Shown piece after piece: positions 44,881-54,131 of a stretch of DNA of 64,000 nt. This stretch comes from Mesorhizobium sp. L-2-11 (lineage in GTDB: Bacteria; Pseudomonadota; Alphaproteobacteria; Rhizobiales; Rhizobiaceae). Under the pieces are notes generated by a model. It had not been told where the DNA came from. It saw nothing but the letters and a program-made list of their open reading frames with translations, and did no database searches. The position numbers and the translations under genes are program-made. How positions within the stretch are numbered: position 1 is the first letter of the stretch; every line of letters begins with the position of its first letter. The stretch is from NCBI RefSeq assembly GCF_016756595.1, contig NZ_AP023257.1, positions 4,170,001 through 4,234,000 on the forward strand. The letters are read 5' to 3'.

Positions 44881-46269
44881 TCAGGCGCGCTCGCCGTCCC
44901 TCACCCGGTAGGTCGGCTTGTACATGGTGACGAGTTCTTCCGCCGCGGTCGGGTGCACGGCCATCGTGCGATCGAAGTCATCCTTGGTTAGCCCGGCCTT
45001 CAGCGGAATGCCGAGAAGCTGCGCCATCTCGCCGGCATCAGGCCCGAGGATATGAGCGCCGAGCACCTTTTTCGAGGCGCCATCGACCACCAGCTTCATC
45101 AGCATCTTTTCGTCGCGGCCCGACAGTGTATTGCGCATCGGCCGGAAGCTGGCGCGGTAGATGTCAACTTCGGAAAAACGCTTGATGGCCTCGTCTTCCG
45201 ACAGGCCGACCGTGCCGATCTCGGGCTGTGAGAAGACCGCGGTGGCGATCGTTTCATGGTCGGGCGCGGTCGGGTTGGCCTTGAAGGCGGTCTCGACGAA
45301 ACACATCGCCTCATGGATCGCCACCGGCGTCAATTGCACGCGGTTGGTGACGTCACCGATGGCCCAGATGTTGTCGATGCTGGTGCGCGAATATTGGTCC
45401 ACATGGATAGCGCCGGTCCTGGTCATCTCGATGCCGACGCCCTCAAGCCCCATGTTTTCGGTGTTGGGCAGACGCCCGATGGCGAGCATGACCTGATCGA
45501 CCGTCAGCACCTTGCCGCCGGTGACGACAGCGTCGAGGCGCCCGTCCGGACGCTTCCTGACCCATTCGGATACGGCATGGCAGAGGATTTTTATCCCCTT
45601 CTTTTCCATCGTCTCGTGCAGCATGAGCCTGAGATCCATGTCGAAGCGGGAGAGGATCTCCTTGCCGCGATAGACCAGCGTTGTATCGACGCCGAGGCCG
45701 TGAAAGATGTTGGCGAATTCGACCGCAATATAACCGCCGCCCTCGATCATGATCGCGTCAGGCAATTCCTTGAGATCGAAGGCCTCGTTGGAAAAGATAC
45801 AATGCTCATGGCCGGGCAGAGCCGGGTGCGGTGCCGGGCGGCCGCCGGTGGCGATGAGAATCTGGTCGGCGGTGACGGTGCGGTCCTCGCCGAGAAGATG
45901 CACCGCATGCGGATCGACCAGCATGGCGCGTGACTGAAACGTCTCGCCGCCGGCGCCTTGGACATTTTTCCTGTAGATGGCTTCCAGCCGGCTGATCTCG
46001 CGATCCTTGTTGGCAACCAGTGTCTGCCAGTCGAAGCTCGCCTGCGGCACGGTCCAGCCGTAACCGGCGGCGTCGGCAAAGTGCTCGGGAAATTGCGAGG
46101 CATAGACATAGAGCTTCTTCGGTACGCAGCCGCGGATGACGCAGGTGCCGCCATAGCGGTATTCCTCGGCAATGCCGACGCGCTTGCCGAGTGCCGCCGC
46201 CATGCGCGCCGCCCTCACCCCGCCGGAGCCGCCGCCGATGACGAAAAGATCGTAGTCATAGACGGCCAT
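44881..46269 (-). CDS. gor: glutathione-disulfide reductase
   Basis: This 462-residue flavoenzyme reduces glutathione disulfide with NADPH. It has the FAD motif DLFVIGGGSGGVRAARMAAA, the redox-active disulfide GGTCVIRGCVPKKLYVYAS, the NADPH region IMIEGGGYIAVEFANIFHGL and the C-terminal interface with the catalytic His (DRTMAVHPTAAEELVTMY). Length is normal. It lies downstream of rpiA and the DUF2059 gene on the same strand, a common rhizobial order, but an apparent terminator separates them. Confidence 0.96.
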   Translation of the reverse strand: MAVYDYDLFVIGGGSGGVRAARMAAALGKRVGIAEEYRYGGTCVIRGCVPKKLYVYASQFPEHFADAAGYGWTVPQASFDWQTLVANKDREISRLEAIYRKNVQGAGGETFQSRAMLVDPHAVHLLGEDRTVTADQILIATGGRPAPHPALPGHEHCIFSNEAFDLKELPDAIMIEGGGYIAVEFANIFHGLGVDTTLVYRGKEILSRFDMDLRLMLHETMEKKGIKILCHAVSEWVRKRPDGRLDAVVTGGKVLTVDQVMLAIGRLPNTENMGLEGVGIEMTRTGAIHVDQYSRTSIDNIWAIGDVTNRVQLTPVAIHEAMCFVETAFKANPTAPDHETIATAVFSQPEIGTVGLSEDEAIKRFSEVDIYRASFRPMRNTLSGRDEKMLMKLVVDGASKKVLGAHILGPDAGEMAQLLGIPLKAGLTKDDFDRTMAVHPTAAEELVTMYKPTYRVRDGERA

Positions 46270-46321
46270 GGTGCGGCTCCTTGCCCTTCAAAAATGTCTG
46301 AGAAGTAGGCTGCGAACCACC

Positions 46322-46377
46322 AAAAGAAAAGCCCGGACGCCGCGCATCCTATCGGACGCGCAACCGAGGCGGGCTTT
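46322..46377 (-). terminator. probable terminator after the DUF2059 gene
   Basis: On the minus strand, AAAGCCCG and CGGGCTTTT form the outer stem, with an inner GCGCGTCC / GGATGCGC stem, and the hairpin ends in TTTTCTTTT. It lies between the DUF2059 stop and the gor start. Confidence 0.6.
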
Positions 46378-46413
46378 CCGGTCCAGCAGCGAAAACGCCG
46401 CCGGCAAATATGC

Positions 46414-46980
46414 TCAGTTCTTCGGTGCTTCCGGCTGCGTGCCATCAGCCGGAGCCGCGGCATTTGCCGGTGCCGCGGCCTTTGCTGCCGCGGCCAGCGT
46501 TTCGCCGACCTGCTGGGCGAGATCGCGAGCGACGCCGTTCTGCCAGATTTCGGCGGCCTTGAGCAGGTCACGCGTCACGCCCGGGCCGCTGTCGAGCAGC
46601 TTCTTGCCGGAATCGGAATTGTAGAAAGCGGCGATTTCGGTAAGCTCTTTTTCGGAAAATACCTTGGCATAGGCCAGGGCCGCTTCCTTCTCGAGATCGG
46701 CGCGGCGCGAGGCCAGCGCCAGAGCCTTTTCGCCAACCGTCCTGCCGATCAGTTCCTGCATGTCCGGGTTCTTCTGGATAAGCTGCTGCTGAAGCGCGGC
46801 GGCGGCCTGCGGCAGGATGTTGTCGAACGGGTCCGTCGCGTGGATCGCCGCGACTGCGGCGCGGGCTGCCTTAAGATGCCCCTCGCTGACGTCCTGCGAG
46901 AACGCCGGTGACGAAAACGCAAAGACGGCCGAAGCTGCCATAATTGCGGAAAAACGGCGAACCCGGTTATGCAACATCAT
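46414..46980 (-). CDS. DUF2059 exported protein
   Basis: This 188-residue protein has a signal peptide ([20 protein letters not shown]) and the DUF2059 domain, seen as [20 protein letters not shown] followed by [18 protein letters not shown]. The tail is Ala/Pro-rich. It is probably periplasmic. Two adjacent ATG codons could start it; the first is 9 bases after GGGAG. Its start overlaps the rpiA stop by 14 nt, so it is co-translated with rpiA. Function is unknown. Confidence 0.85.
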   Translation of the reverse strand: MMLHNRVRRFSAIMAASAVFAFSSPAFSQDVSEGHLKAARAAVAAIHATDPFDNILPQAAAALQQQLIQKNPDMQELIGRTVGEKALALASRRADLEKEAALAYAKVFSEKELTEIAAFYNSDSGKKLLDSGPGVTRDLLKAAEIWQNGVARDLAQQVGETLAAAAKAAAPANAAAPADGTQPEAPKN

Positions 46981-47695
46981 GATCGGTAGAACTCCCTGGT
47001 TTTCGAGCGGCATGGACGGTTTGGACGCCGTCGCCGGCTATGATGGCCGCTGATGCCAGCCCGATGAAAAGACCATGCTCGACCACGCCCGGAATGGCAT
47101 GGAGAGCATTCGAAAGCGCTCTTGTATCCGGAATGCGGCCAAAAGATGCATCGAGGATAAAATGGCCGCCGTCTGTAACAAAAGGCTGGCTTCCCGTCAT
47201 CCTCAATGTGACGGGGCCGGAAAGGCCGAGCCTTCCGGCTGCCGCCGCGACGGCGATTTCCGTGGCACGCAGGCCGAACGGGTTGACCTCGATCGGTAGT
47301 GGAAAACGGCCGAGCGTCTCGACCATCTTCGAACGGTCGGCAATGACGATCATGCGGGCGGAAGCCGCCGCCACGATCTTTTCGCGCAGCAGCGCACCGC
47401 CGCCGCCCTTTATCAACGTCAGCTCCGGATCGATCTCGTCGGCGCCGTCAATGGTAAGGTCGAGCTCGGGCGTTTCTTCCAGCGTTGAAAGCGGCACGCC
47501 AAGCTCGCCGCAGAGGATGGCGGTGCGCTCCGAGGTCGGCACGCCGATAACGGTAAGGCCGGTGGCGACCTTTTCGGCGAGCAGCCGAACGAACTCTTCG
47601 GCCGTTGAGCCGGTGCCGATGCCAAGCCGCATGCCATCGCTGACATGGGCAAGTGCCGCCCGCGCGGCCTCGACCTTCAGTTGCCTCGCATCCAT
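46967..47695 (-). CDS. rpiA: ribose-5-phosphate isomerase A
   Basis: RpiA interconverts ribose 5-phosphate and ribulose 5-phosphate in the pentose phosphate pathway. The 242-residue product shows the family motifs [40 protein letters not shown] and [13 protein letters not shown], with catalytic Asp and Lys preserved. I chose the ATG giving [18 protein letters not shown]. The DUF2059 gene overlaps its end; gph is divergent upstream. Confidence 0.95.
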   Translation of the reverse strand: MDARQLKVEAARAALAHVSDGMRLGIGTGSTAEEFVRLLAEKVATGLTVIGVPTSERTAILCGELGVPLSTLEETPELDLTIDGADEIDPELTLIKGGGGALLREKIVAAASARMIVIADRSKMVETLGRFPLPIEVNPFGLRATEIAVAAAAGRLGLSGPVTLRMTGSQPFVTDGGHFILDASFGRIPDTRALSNALHAIPGVVEHGLFIGLASAAIIAGDGVQTVHAARKPGSSTDHDVA

Positions 47696-47845
47696 GTTTG
47701 CCCCGGATTTCGCTTGTTTCGGCGCTCCTAGCATCTTTGCCCGTCCGGTCAAAGACTTTGCCCTGTGCATTAACCAGGCACGGCTTGCCCGGACGGGCTG
47801 CAGCGGCTATCGCCTGCCGGTAGCGCAATCGTCACAGGACAGGCC

Positions 47846-48529
47846 ATGACCCGACCGATCATCGTGTTCGACCTTGACGGGACGCTGGTCGACACAGCGC
47901 CGGACCTGCTCGACAGCCTCAACCACAGCCTTGCCGCCAGCGAACTCGCAGCCGTCGACGAGGCCGGCTTCAAGCGTTTCGTCGGCCATGGCGGCCGGGT
48001 GATGATCGAGCGCGCGCACGCCGCGCAGCAGAGATCGCTGGTGGTGGAGGAACACGACCGATTGCTAAAGCTGTTCCTCGATCACTACACCGACAACATC
48101 CCGGGCAAATCGCGCCCCTACCCCGGCGTCGTCGAGACAATCGCCCGGTTTGAGGCAGCCGGCTATCTCCTGGCCGTCTGCACGAACAAATACGAAGCCA
48201 ACTCGGTGGCGCTGATCGAGGCGCTCGGCCTGGCCAAGCATTTCGCGGCGATTTGCGGTCAGGACACGTTTGCGTTCCGCAAGCCCGACCCGCGCCATCT
48301 GACCGAAACTATCTTGCTCGCCGGCGGCGATCCGCACCGCGCGCTGATGGTGGGTGATTCGCAGACCGACATCGATACGGCGAAGGCGGCCGGCATTCCG
48401 GTGGTGGCGGTCGATTTCGGCTACACCGACCGCCATGTGCGCGAATTCGAACCGTCGGCGGTGATCTCGCATTTCGATGCGCTGACGCTTGCTCTGGCCG
48501 AACGGCTGATTGCCGCTGCCGGGCACTGA
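47846..48529 (+). CDS. gph: phosphoglycolate phosphatase
   Basis: Gph removes 2-phosphoglycolate, made during DNA repair and oxygenase side reactions. The 227-residue HAD protein has motif I IIVFDLDGTLVDTAPDLLDS, motif II AVCTNKYEANSVALI, the lysine region FRKPDPRHL and motif IV MVGDSQTDIDTAKAAG. The length is normal. It is divergent from rpiA and followed by tRNA-Val. Confidence 0.92.
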   Translation: MTRPIIVFDLDGTLVDTAPDLLDSLNHSLAASELAAVDEAGFKRFVGHGGRVMIERAHAAQQRSLVVEEHDRLLKLFLDHYTDNIPGKSRPYPGVVETIARFEAAGYLLAVCTNKYEANSVALIEALGLAKHFAAICGQDTFAFRKPDPRHLTETILLAGGDPHRALMVGDSQTDIDTAKAAGIPVVAVDFGYTDRHVREFEPSAVISHFDALTLALAERLIAAAGH

Positions 48530-48658
48530 GCGCGACGGCGACCGGGCCGCTCCCGGCGGAGTTGCATTTCGGTCTTCGTCGGAACGCCCGGACATCGCCT
48601 TGACTTCCCCGGCCGGCCTCCCTTATATCGCGGCGCGCTTGGCCTTCGGGCAACGAGC

Positions 48659-48733
48659 GGGCGATTAGCTCAGCGGGAGAGCACACCCTTCACACGGGTG
48701 GGGTCGCAGGTTCAATCCCTGCATCGCCCACCA
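48659..48733 (+). tRNA. tRNA-Val (anticodon CAC)
   Basis: The acceptor arms GGGCGAT and ATCGCCC pair perfectly and CCA is encoded after discriminator A. The D arm is GCTC-AGCGGGA-GAGC, the anticodon stem CACCC/GGGTG encloses the loop TTCACAC with anticodon CAC (48691-48693), and the T arm carries GGTTCAATCC. All cloverleaf parts are intact. I see no integrase or attachment repeat next to it. Confidence 0.96.
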
Positions 48734-49176
48734 ATGCCCCCTTCCCGTGCAAAGCTTTCATCTGCTTCGCAGCCGCCTACGCTTCGAACTTCCGCCTCAT
48801 CGCCAGGTTTGCCATGATCCGGTTCATGCGATTCGCCTGGGGACACATCACCAAGCGCTGTCTACCCTTGCAATCGCTCAAGCAGCACATTGCACATGGC
48901 CGGGAGAAAGTTGACGGGCGATAAAAGCGTCCTAGGTGAACTGCTATCTCAGTGGCCCGCGAACTGACGAGGGGAAATCGCCGTCGACCTCCTGCTCCGA
49001 CCAGATGAAAACTGCGCAATTGCAAATGCGTCCGGCTTCCGCGAACATTGCTGGACCCCATCAAGGCTTCGTAGCGGCCGACCCGAAACCAGGGCGCTGG
49101 CTTCCCTGCCCGCTGTCCTGGCGGCCTCGACCTTGGATCCAGCCAGCGTCTTTAAGTCAAAACGGAGGAACAAGCG
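48734..49176. other. 443-bp intergenic region between tRNA-Val and the sugar importer
   Basis: No gene is convincing; short frames here lack ribosome sites. The right end carries the GGAGGAA ribosome site of the binding-protein gene. I found no palindromic LacI-type operator and no regulator gene for the importer. Confidence 0.4.
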
Positions 49177-50439
49177 ATGAAACTGACAAAGCACCTTGCC
49201 AGTGTGGTGATCGCGTCGACCTGTCTGTGTGCGCCCGCGCTGGCGCAGACCAAGTTGACCATGTGGTATCACGGCGCCGGCAATGAGGTGGAGTCGCGAA
49301 TCCTCAACCAGATCATCTCTGACTTCAACACCAGCCAGTCCGACTGGACGGTGACCATCGAGAGCTTCCCCGAGAAGAGCTACAACGATTCCGTTGCGGC
49401 GGCGGCCCTGGCAGGCAACCTGCCCGACATCCTGGATGTCGACGGGCCCGTCATGCCCAATTGGGCCTGGGCCGGCTATCTGCAGCCGCTGCCGATCGAC
49501 GAGAGCGAGTTCGCCGACTTCCTGCCCGGCGCCAAAGGCGTGTGGGATGGCAAGCTTTATTCGGTCGGTTTGTGGGAGGCGGCGGTGGCGCTTTTTGCAC
49601 GCCAGTCGACGCTGGATGAATTGGGCTTGCGCACCCCGACCCTCGACAAGCCCTGGTCGCGCGAGGAATTCATGGCCGCGCTCGACGCCGCCAAGGCCTC
49701 AGGCAAGTATGAATTTGCCCTTGATCTCGGCATGAACGACCAGGCCGAGTGGTATTCCTATGCCTTCTCGCCGTTCCTGCAGAGCTTCGGCGGCGACATT
49801 GTCGACCGTTCGACCTACAAGACCGCGGAAGGCGCGCTGAACGGCGAGGCCGCGCAAGCGTTTGGCAAGTGGTGGCAATCATTGTTCACCGGAGGCTATG
49901 CGCCTGGCACCAGCGAGGACCCGGCCGATCAGCAGACCGGTTTCATCGGCGGCAAGTTCGCCTTCCAGTGGAACGGCAACTGGCGCGCGGTGGCAACGAT
50001 GGAAGCCGTCGATGACGTTGTCTTCCTTCCAGCCCCCGATTTCGGCGCCGGCAACAAGATCGGCGCGGGCTCCTGGCAGTTCGGTGTCTCGGCCAAGTCC
50101 AGGCATCCGGAAGGTGCTGCCGAGTTCATCAAGTTCGCCGCGCAGGACAAGTACCTGGCCGCCTTCTCCGACGGCATCGGCCTGATCCCGCCGACGCCCT
50201 CGGCGGCGCAGATGACGAAGAACTACAAGGACGGCGGCCCGCTCGCGGTGTTCTTCGACCTCTCCAAGGCACAAGCCCTGGTGCGCCCGGTTACCCCGGG
50301 CTACGTGGTCCAGGCCAAGGTCTTCACCAAGGCACTGGCCGATATCGCCAATGGCGCCGATGTGGCCGACACGCTTGACGCGGCGGTCGACGAGATCGAC
50401 GCCGACATCGAAAGCAATGGTGGCTACGGTCACCGCTAG
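49177..50439 (+). CDS. CUT1-family sugar ABC transporter substrate-binding protein
   Basis: This 420-residue periplasmic protein belongs to the MalE/UgpB-type family-1 binding proteins. A signal peptide ends CAPALAQTKL, followed by TMWYHGAGNEVESRILNQII, DILDVDGPVMPNWAWAGYLQ and GKFAFQWNGNWRAVATMEAV. It heads an operon with two permeases and a MalK-type ATPase. The sugar cannot be told from the sequence and no catabolic gene or regulator is adjacent. Confidence 0.92.
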   Translation: MKLTKHLASVVIASTCLCAPALAQTKLTMWYHGAGNEVESRILNQIISDFNTSQSDWTVTIESFPEKSYNDSVAAAALAGNLPDILDVDGPVMPNWAWAGYLQPLPIDESEFADFLPGAKGVWDGKLYSVGLWEAAVALFARQSTLDELGLRTPTLDKPWSREEFMAALDAAKASGKYEFALDLGMNDQAEWYSYAFSPFLQSFGGDIVDRSTYKTAEGALNGEAAQAFGKWWQSLFTGGYAPGTSEDPADQQTGFIGGKFAFQWNGNWRAVATMEAVDDVVFLPAPDFGAGNKIGAGSWQFGVSAKSRHPEGAAEFIKFAAQDKYLAAFSDGIGLIPPTPSAAQMTKNYKDGGPLAVFFDLSKAQALVRPVTPGYVVQAKVFTKALADIANGADVADTLDAAVDEIDADIESNGGYGHR

Positions 50440-50508
50440 TCCTGTCGCGCCGGGGTCCTCGCCAGCCGCGGACTCCACCCTCTCTGGCTTGCTGGGCGGA
50501 TATCGCAA

Positions 50509-51576
50509 ATGGCGTCGAAACTAACCCTGTCGAACCGGGCGGGCTGGACATTCGCCCTGCCGGGCTTCGCACTCATCTTTACATTCATCGTCCTGCCGTT
50601 TTTCTTCGCGATCGGTCTGTCATTGACAAATCAGAGGCTGCTGTCGCCGAACCCCACCCAGTTCGTCGGGCTGGAAAACTATCAGCAGCTCCTGGGCCTT
50701 GCGGTGGTCACCCTCGAGCCAGAGCGCAACGATGCTGGCGAGATGATCCGAAACGAGGCCGGCGAAATCCAGTATCCCCGCCTACGTGCGATCACCCGTA
50801 GCGACGACTATCCTCAGTATCGCGGCATGCGCGAGTGGTTTCGCTGGCAGTCCGGCGAAAACGTCATGGTCGTCATCGCCAGCGACGTTGTGTTCATGAA
50901 GGCGCTGGTAAACACCTTCCTGTTCGTCCTGGTCGTGGCGCCGGTCCAGGGCAGCCTGGCACTGATGCTTGCTTTGCTGATCAACCACAGGGTCAGGGGC
51001 ATCAACCTGTTCCGCACCATCTACTTCATGCCGGTGGTGGTCTCCATCGTCGTGGTCTCGCTCCTCTGGAGGTTCATCTATGACGGCCAGAACGGGCTGT
51101 TGAACAGCATCCTCCAGGCCCTCACCTTCGGCCTCTTCCAGCCCGTCGACTGGCTCGGCAATCCATCGACCGCGCTGCCCTCAGTGATGGCCATGTCGAT
51201 CTGGCAGGCCGTCGGCTTCCATATGGTCATCTGGCTGGCGGGGCTGCAGACGATCAGTCCCACGCTCTACGAGGCCGCCGCCATCGAGGGGGCTTCGCGA
51301 TGGCAGACCTTCCGCTATGTCACCTGGCCGGGCCTGCGCAACACCGCCGTGCTTGTCCTTGTCGTGATCACCATGCAGGGCTTCGCGCTTTTCGCCCAGA
51401 TCGACGTGATGACCAGTGGCGGTCCGCTCGACAGCACCCAGACCCTGGTCTTCCAGGCGGTCGAGCGCGGCTACGGCAAGCAGGACATCTCCGGCGGCTC
51501 GACCATCTCGGTCATCCTGTTCGCGATCGTGCTGGCGATCTCACTCATCCAGCGCTGGCTGACACGGGAGCGTTGA
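50509..51576 (+). CDS. CUT1 sugar ABC transporter permease (MalF-like)
   Basis: This 355-residue permease has six helices and the EAA loop YEAAAIEGASRWQTFRYVTW. Between helices 1 and 2 (about residues 62-125) there is a polar insertion of some 60 residues (VVTLEPERNDAGEMIRNEAG to FRWQSGENVMVVIAS), presumably periplasmic, absent in short MalF/UgpA relatives. It lies 69 bp after the binding-protein gene and 1 bp before the second permease. Confidence 0.92.
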   Translation: MASKLTLSNRAGWTFALPGFALIFTFIVLPFFFAIGLSLTNQRLLSPNPTQFVGLENYQQLLGLAVVTLEPERNDAGEMIRNEAGEIQYPRLRAITRSDDYPQYRGMREWFRWQSGENVMVVIASDVVFMKALVNTFLFVLVVAPVQGSLALMLALLINHRVRGINLFRTIYFMPVVVSIVVVSLLWRFIYDGQNGLLNSILQALTFGLFQPVDWLGNPSTALPSVMAMSIWQAVGFHMVIWLAGLQTISPTLYEAAAIEGASRWQTFRYVTWPGLRNTAVLVLVVITMQGFALFAQIDVMTSGGPLDSTQTLVFQAVERGYGKQDISGGSTISVILFAIVLAISLIQRWLTRER

Positions 51577-51577
51577 G

Positions 51578-52453
51578 ATGGCCGTCAATCCCGACAATTA
51601 CGGCCTCAGGCTGTTCGTCCGCTATCTGGTGCTTTGCCTGATTGCGCTGATCTTCGTCTTTCCGCTCGTCTTCATGATCAACTCGAGCTTCAAGCCGGAC
51701 AGTCAGCTCCTCGCAGACACGGCCAGCCTGCGTGCCTTCCTGCCCGTCGGCGACATCAGCCTCAACAACTATTTCGGTGCGTTCCGGCGGGCGCCGGTTG
51801 GCCTGTTCGTCCTGAACTCGGTCTTGGTCACAGGGGCGACCGTCCTTCTCTCGCTGCTGATCTGTTCGCTGGCCGCATTCTCCTTTGCTTTCCTGCAGTG
51901 GAAGGGGCGCGATGTCCTGCTCTCGATCGTCATCGCGACGTTGATCATCCCTTTCGAGACCATCGCTATCCCGCTCCTGCTCCTGGTCTCGAAACTGCCC
52001 TGGATCGGGCTTGATGGGCTGCACTGGGGCTGGCTCAATAGCTACCGGGTGCAGATCATCCCGTGGATCGCCGACGGGCTGACGATCTTCCTGTTCGTGC
52101 AGTATTTCAAAGGGCTGCCGGGCGAGCTGATCGAGGCAAGCCGGGTTGAGGGCGCCAATTGGTGGCAGGTCTACTATCGCGTCGTCATGCCGCTTTCAGG
52201 GCCGGTTCTGGCGACTGCCGCGATCCTGAAATTCCTCGTCATGTACAACCAATATCTCTGGCCGCTCATCGTGGTGCAGCAGGAAAGCTATCGCCCGGTC
52301 ATGGTCGGCCTCGGCTACTTCTTTCAACTCAACGTCGCCTGGGGCGAAGTCATGGCTTATCTCACCCTTATCACCGTCCCGGTGCTGGTCTTCTATCTGT
52401 TGCTGCAGCGCGCCTTCATTGCGTCGATCGCCTCGACCGGCGTGAAGGGCTGA
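51578..52453 (+). CDS. CUT1 sugar ABC transporter permease (MalG-like)
   Basis: This 291-residue permease has six helices and the EAA loop GELIEASRVEGANWWQVYYR. Its N-terminus FVRYLVLCLIALIFVFPLVF is typical for MalG/UgpE proteins. It starts one base after the stop of the first permease and forms the heterodimeric channel with it. Confidence 0.93.
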   Translation: MAVNPDNYGLRLFVRYLVLCLIALIFVFPLVFMINSSFKPDSQLLADTASLRAFLPVGDISLNNYFGAFRRAPVGLFVLNSVLVTGATVLLSLLICSLAAFSFAFLQWKGRDVLLSIVIATLIIPFETIAIPLLLLVSKLPWIGLDGLHWGWLNSYRVQIIPWIADGLTIFLFVQYFKGLPGELIEASRVEGANWWQVYYRVVMPLSGPVLATAAILKFLVMYNQYLWPLIVVQQESYRPVMVGLGYFFQLNVAWGEVMAYLTLITVPVLVFYLLLQRAFIASIASTGVKG

Positions 52454-52457
52454 CTAC

Positions 52458-52580
52458 ATGGCTTTCGCGCTCAAACACCCTTGGATCTCGGACGGCCGGT
52501 CTGCCCATGACGGCAAACGCGGGCACGGCTATTCCTCAAGGCCGACCAATCGATCGGTGATCCCGAATTGCCGCACATGA
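52458..52580 (+). CDS. short ORF between permease and ATPase genes, doubtful
   Basis: A 40-codon frame starts at an ATG 4 bp after the second permease and ends before the ATPase gene. The predicted peptide (MAFALKHPWISDGRSAHDGK at its start) has no family I know and no clear ribosome site. It may be the remains of a gene lost from this position, or noise. Confidence 0.2.
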   Translation: MAFALKHPWISDGRSAHDGKRGHGYSSRPTNRSVIPNCRT

Positions 52581-52604
52581 ATCAGGAAACGGGAGCCATC
52601 GCTC

Positions 52605-53684
<1,080 letters not shown>

Positions 53685-53812
53685 CATGAGCAACGACAAC
53701 AAGATGCGTCGGCGCAATTCGCTTGTGTCCATTCCGGAACCCGGAACAAACCTGCCCGGAACAAACCTGCATGGCCGCGAGTTTCTACTTTCGCGAGAAG
53801 TGAGGGAAAGCC

Positions 53813-54070
53813 ATGTTCAGATTTGTTTTGGCGACAGGCGTCGTAGTTCTCTTTTTCGGTGAACCGGCCCTTGCCGCAGACGGAAGTCCATTGCCGCCGC
53901 AGAATGCCAAGAAATTGTCGCAGATAATCGCCAAAGTCGAGCAGCGCGACGACTTTCGCTATGTCGACGAGGTCGCCTGGGACAGCGGCGCCTACACCGT
54001 TATTTATTACACGACCGACAAGGCGAAGGTCGAAATCAACTATGATCCGGTGACAGCCGAACCCAAATAG
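53813..54070 (+). CDS. small PepSY-like exported protein
   Basis: This 85-residue protein has a signal peptide (VLATGVVVLFFGEPALAADG) and a single PepSY-like domain (IIAKVEQRDDFRYVDEVAWD, then YTTDKAKVEINYDPVTAEPK). Such proteins are periplasmic and of unknown or inhibitory function. It converges with the L,D-transpeptidase gene. Confidence 0.75.
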   Translation: MFRFVLATGVVVLFFGEPALAADGSPLPPQNAKKLSQIIAKVEQRDDFRYVDEVAWDSGAYTVIYYTTDKAKVEINYDPVTAEPK

Positions 54071-54131
54071 ATCGCCGCATCCCCTGGCGGCGCGGCCGGT
54101 TCCGGCGCCCGCTCTCCCTGCGTTAGCGTCC

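Noticed and set aside
48659..49176. tRNA-Val as an island attachment site
   Set aside because: No integrase gene and no repeat of the tRNA 3' end was found within the window.
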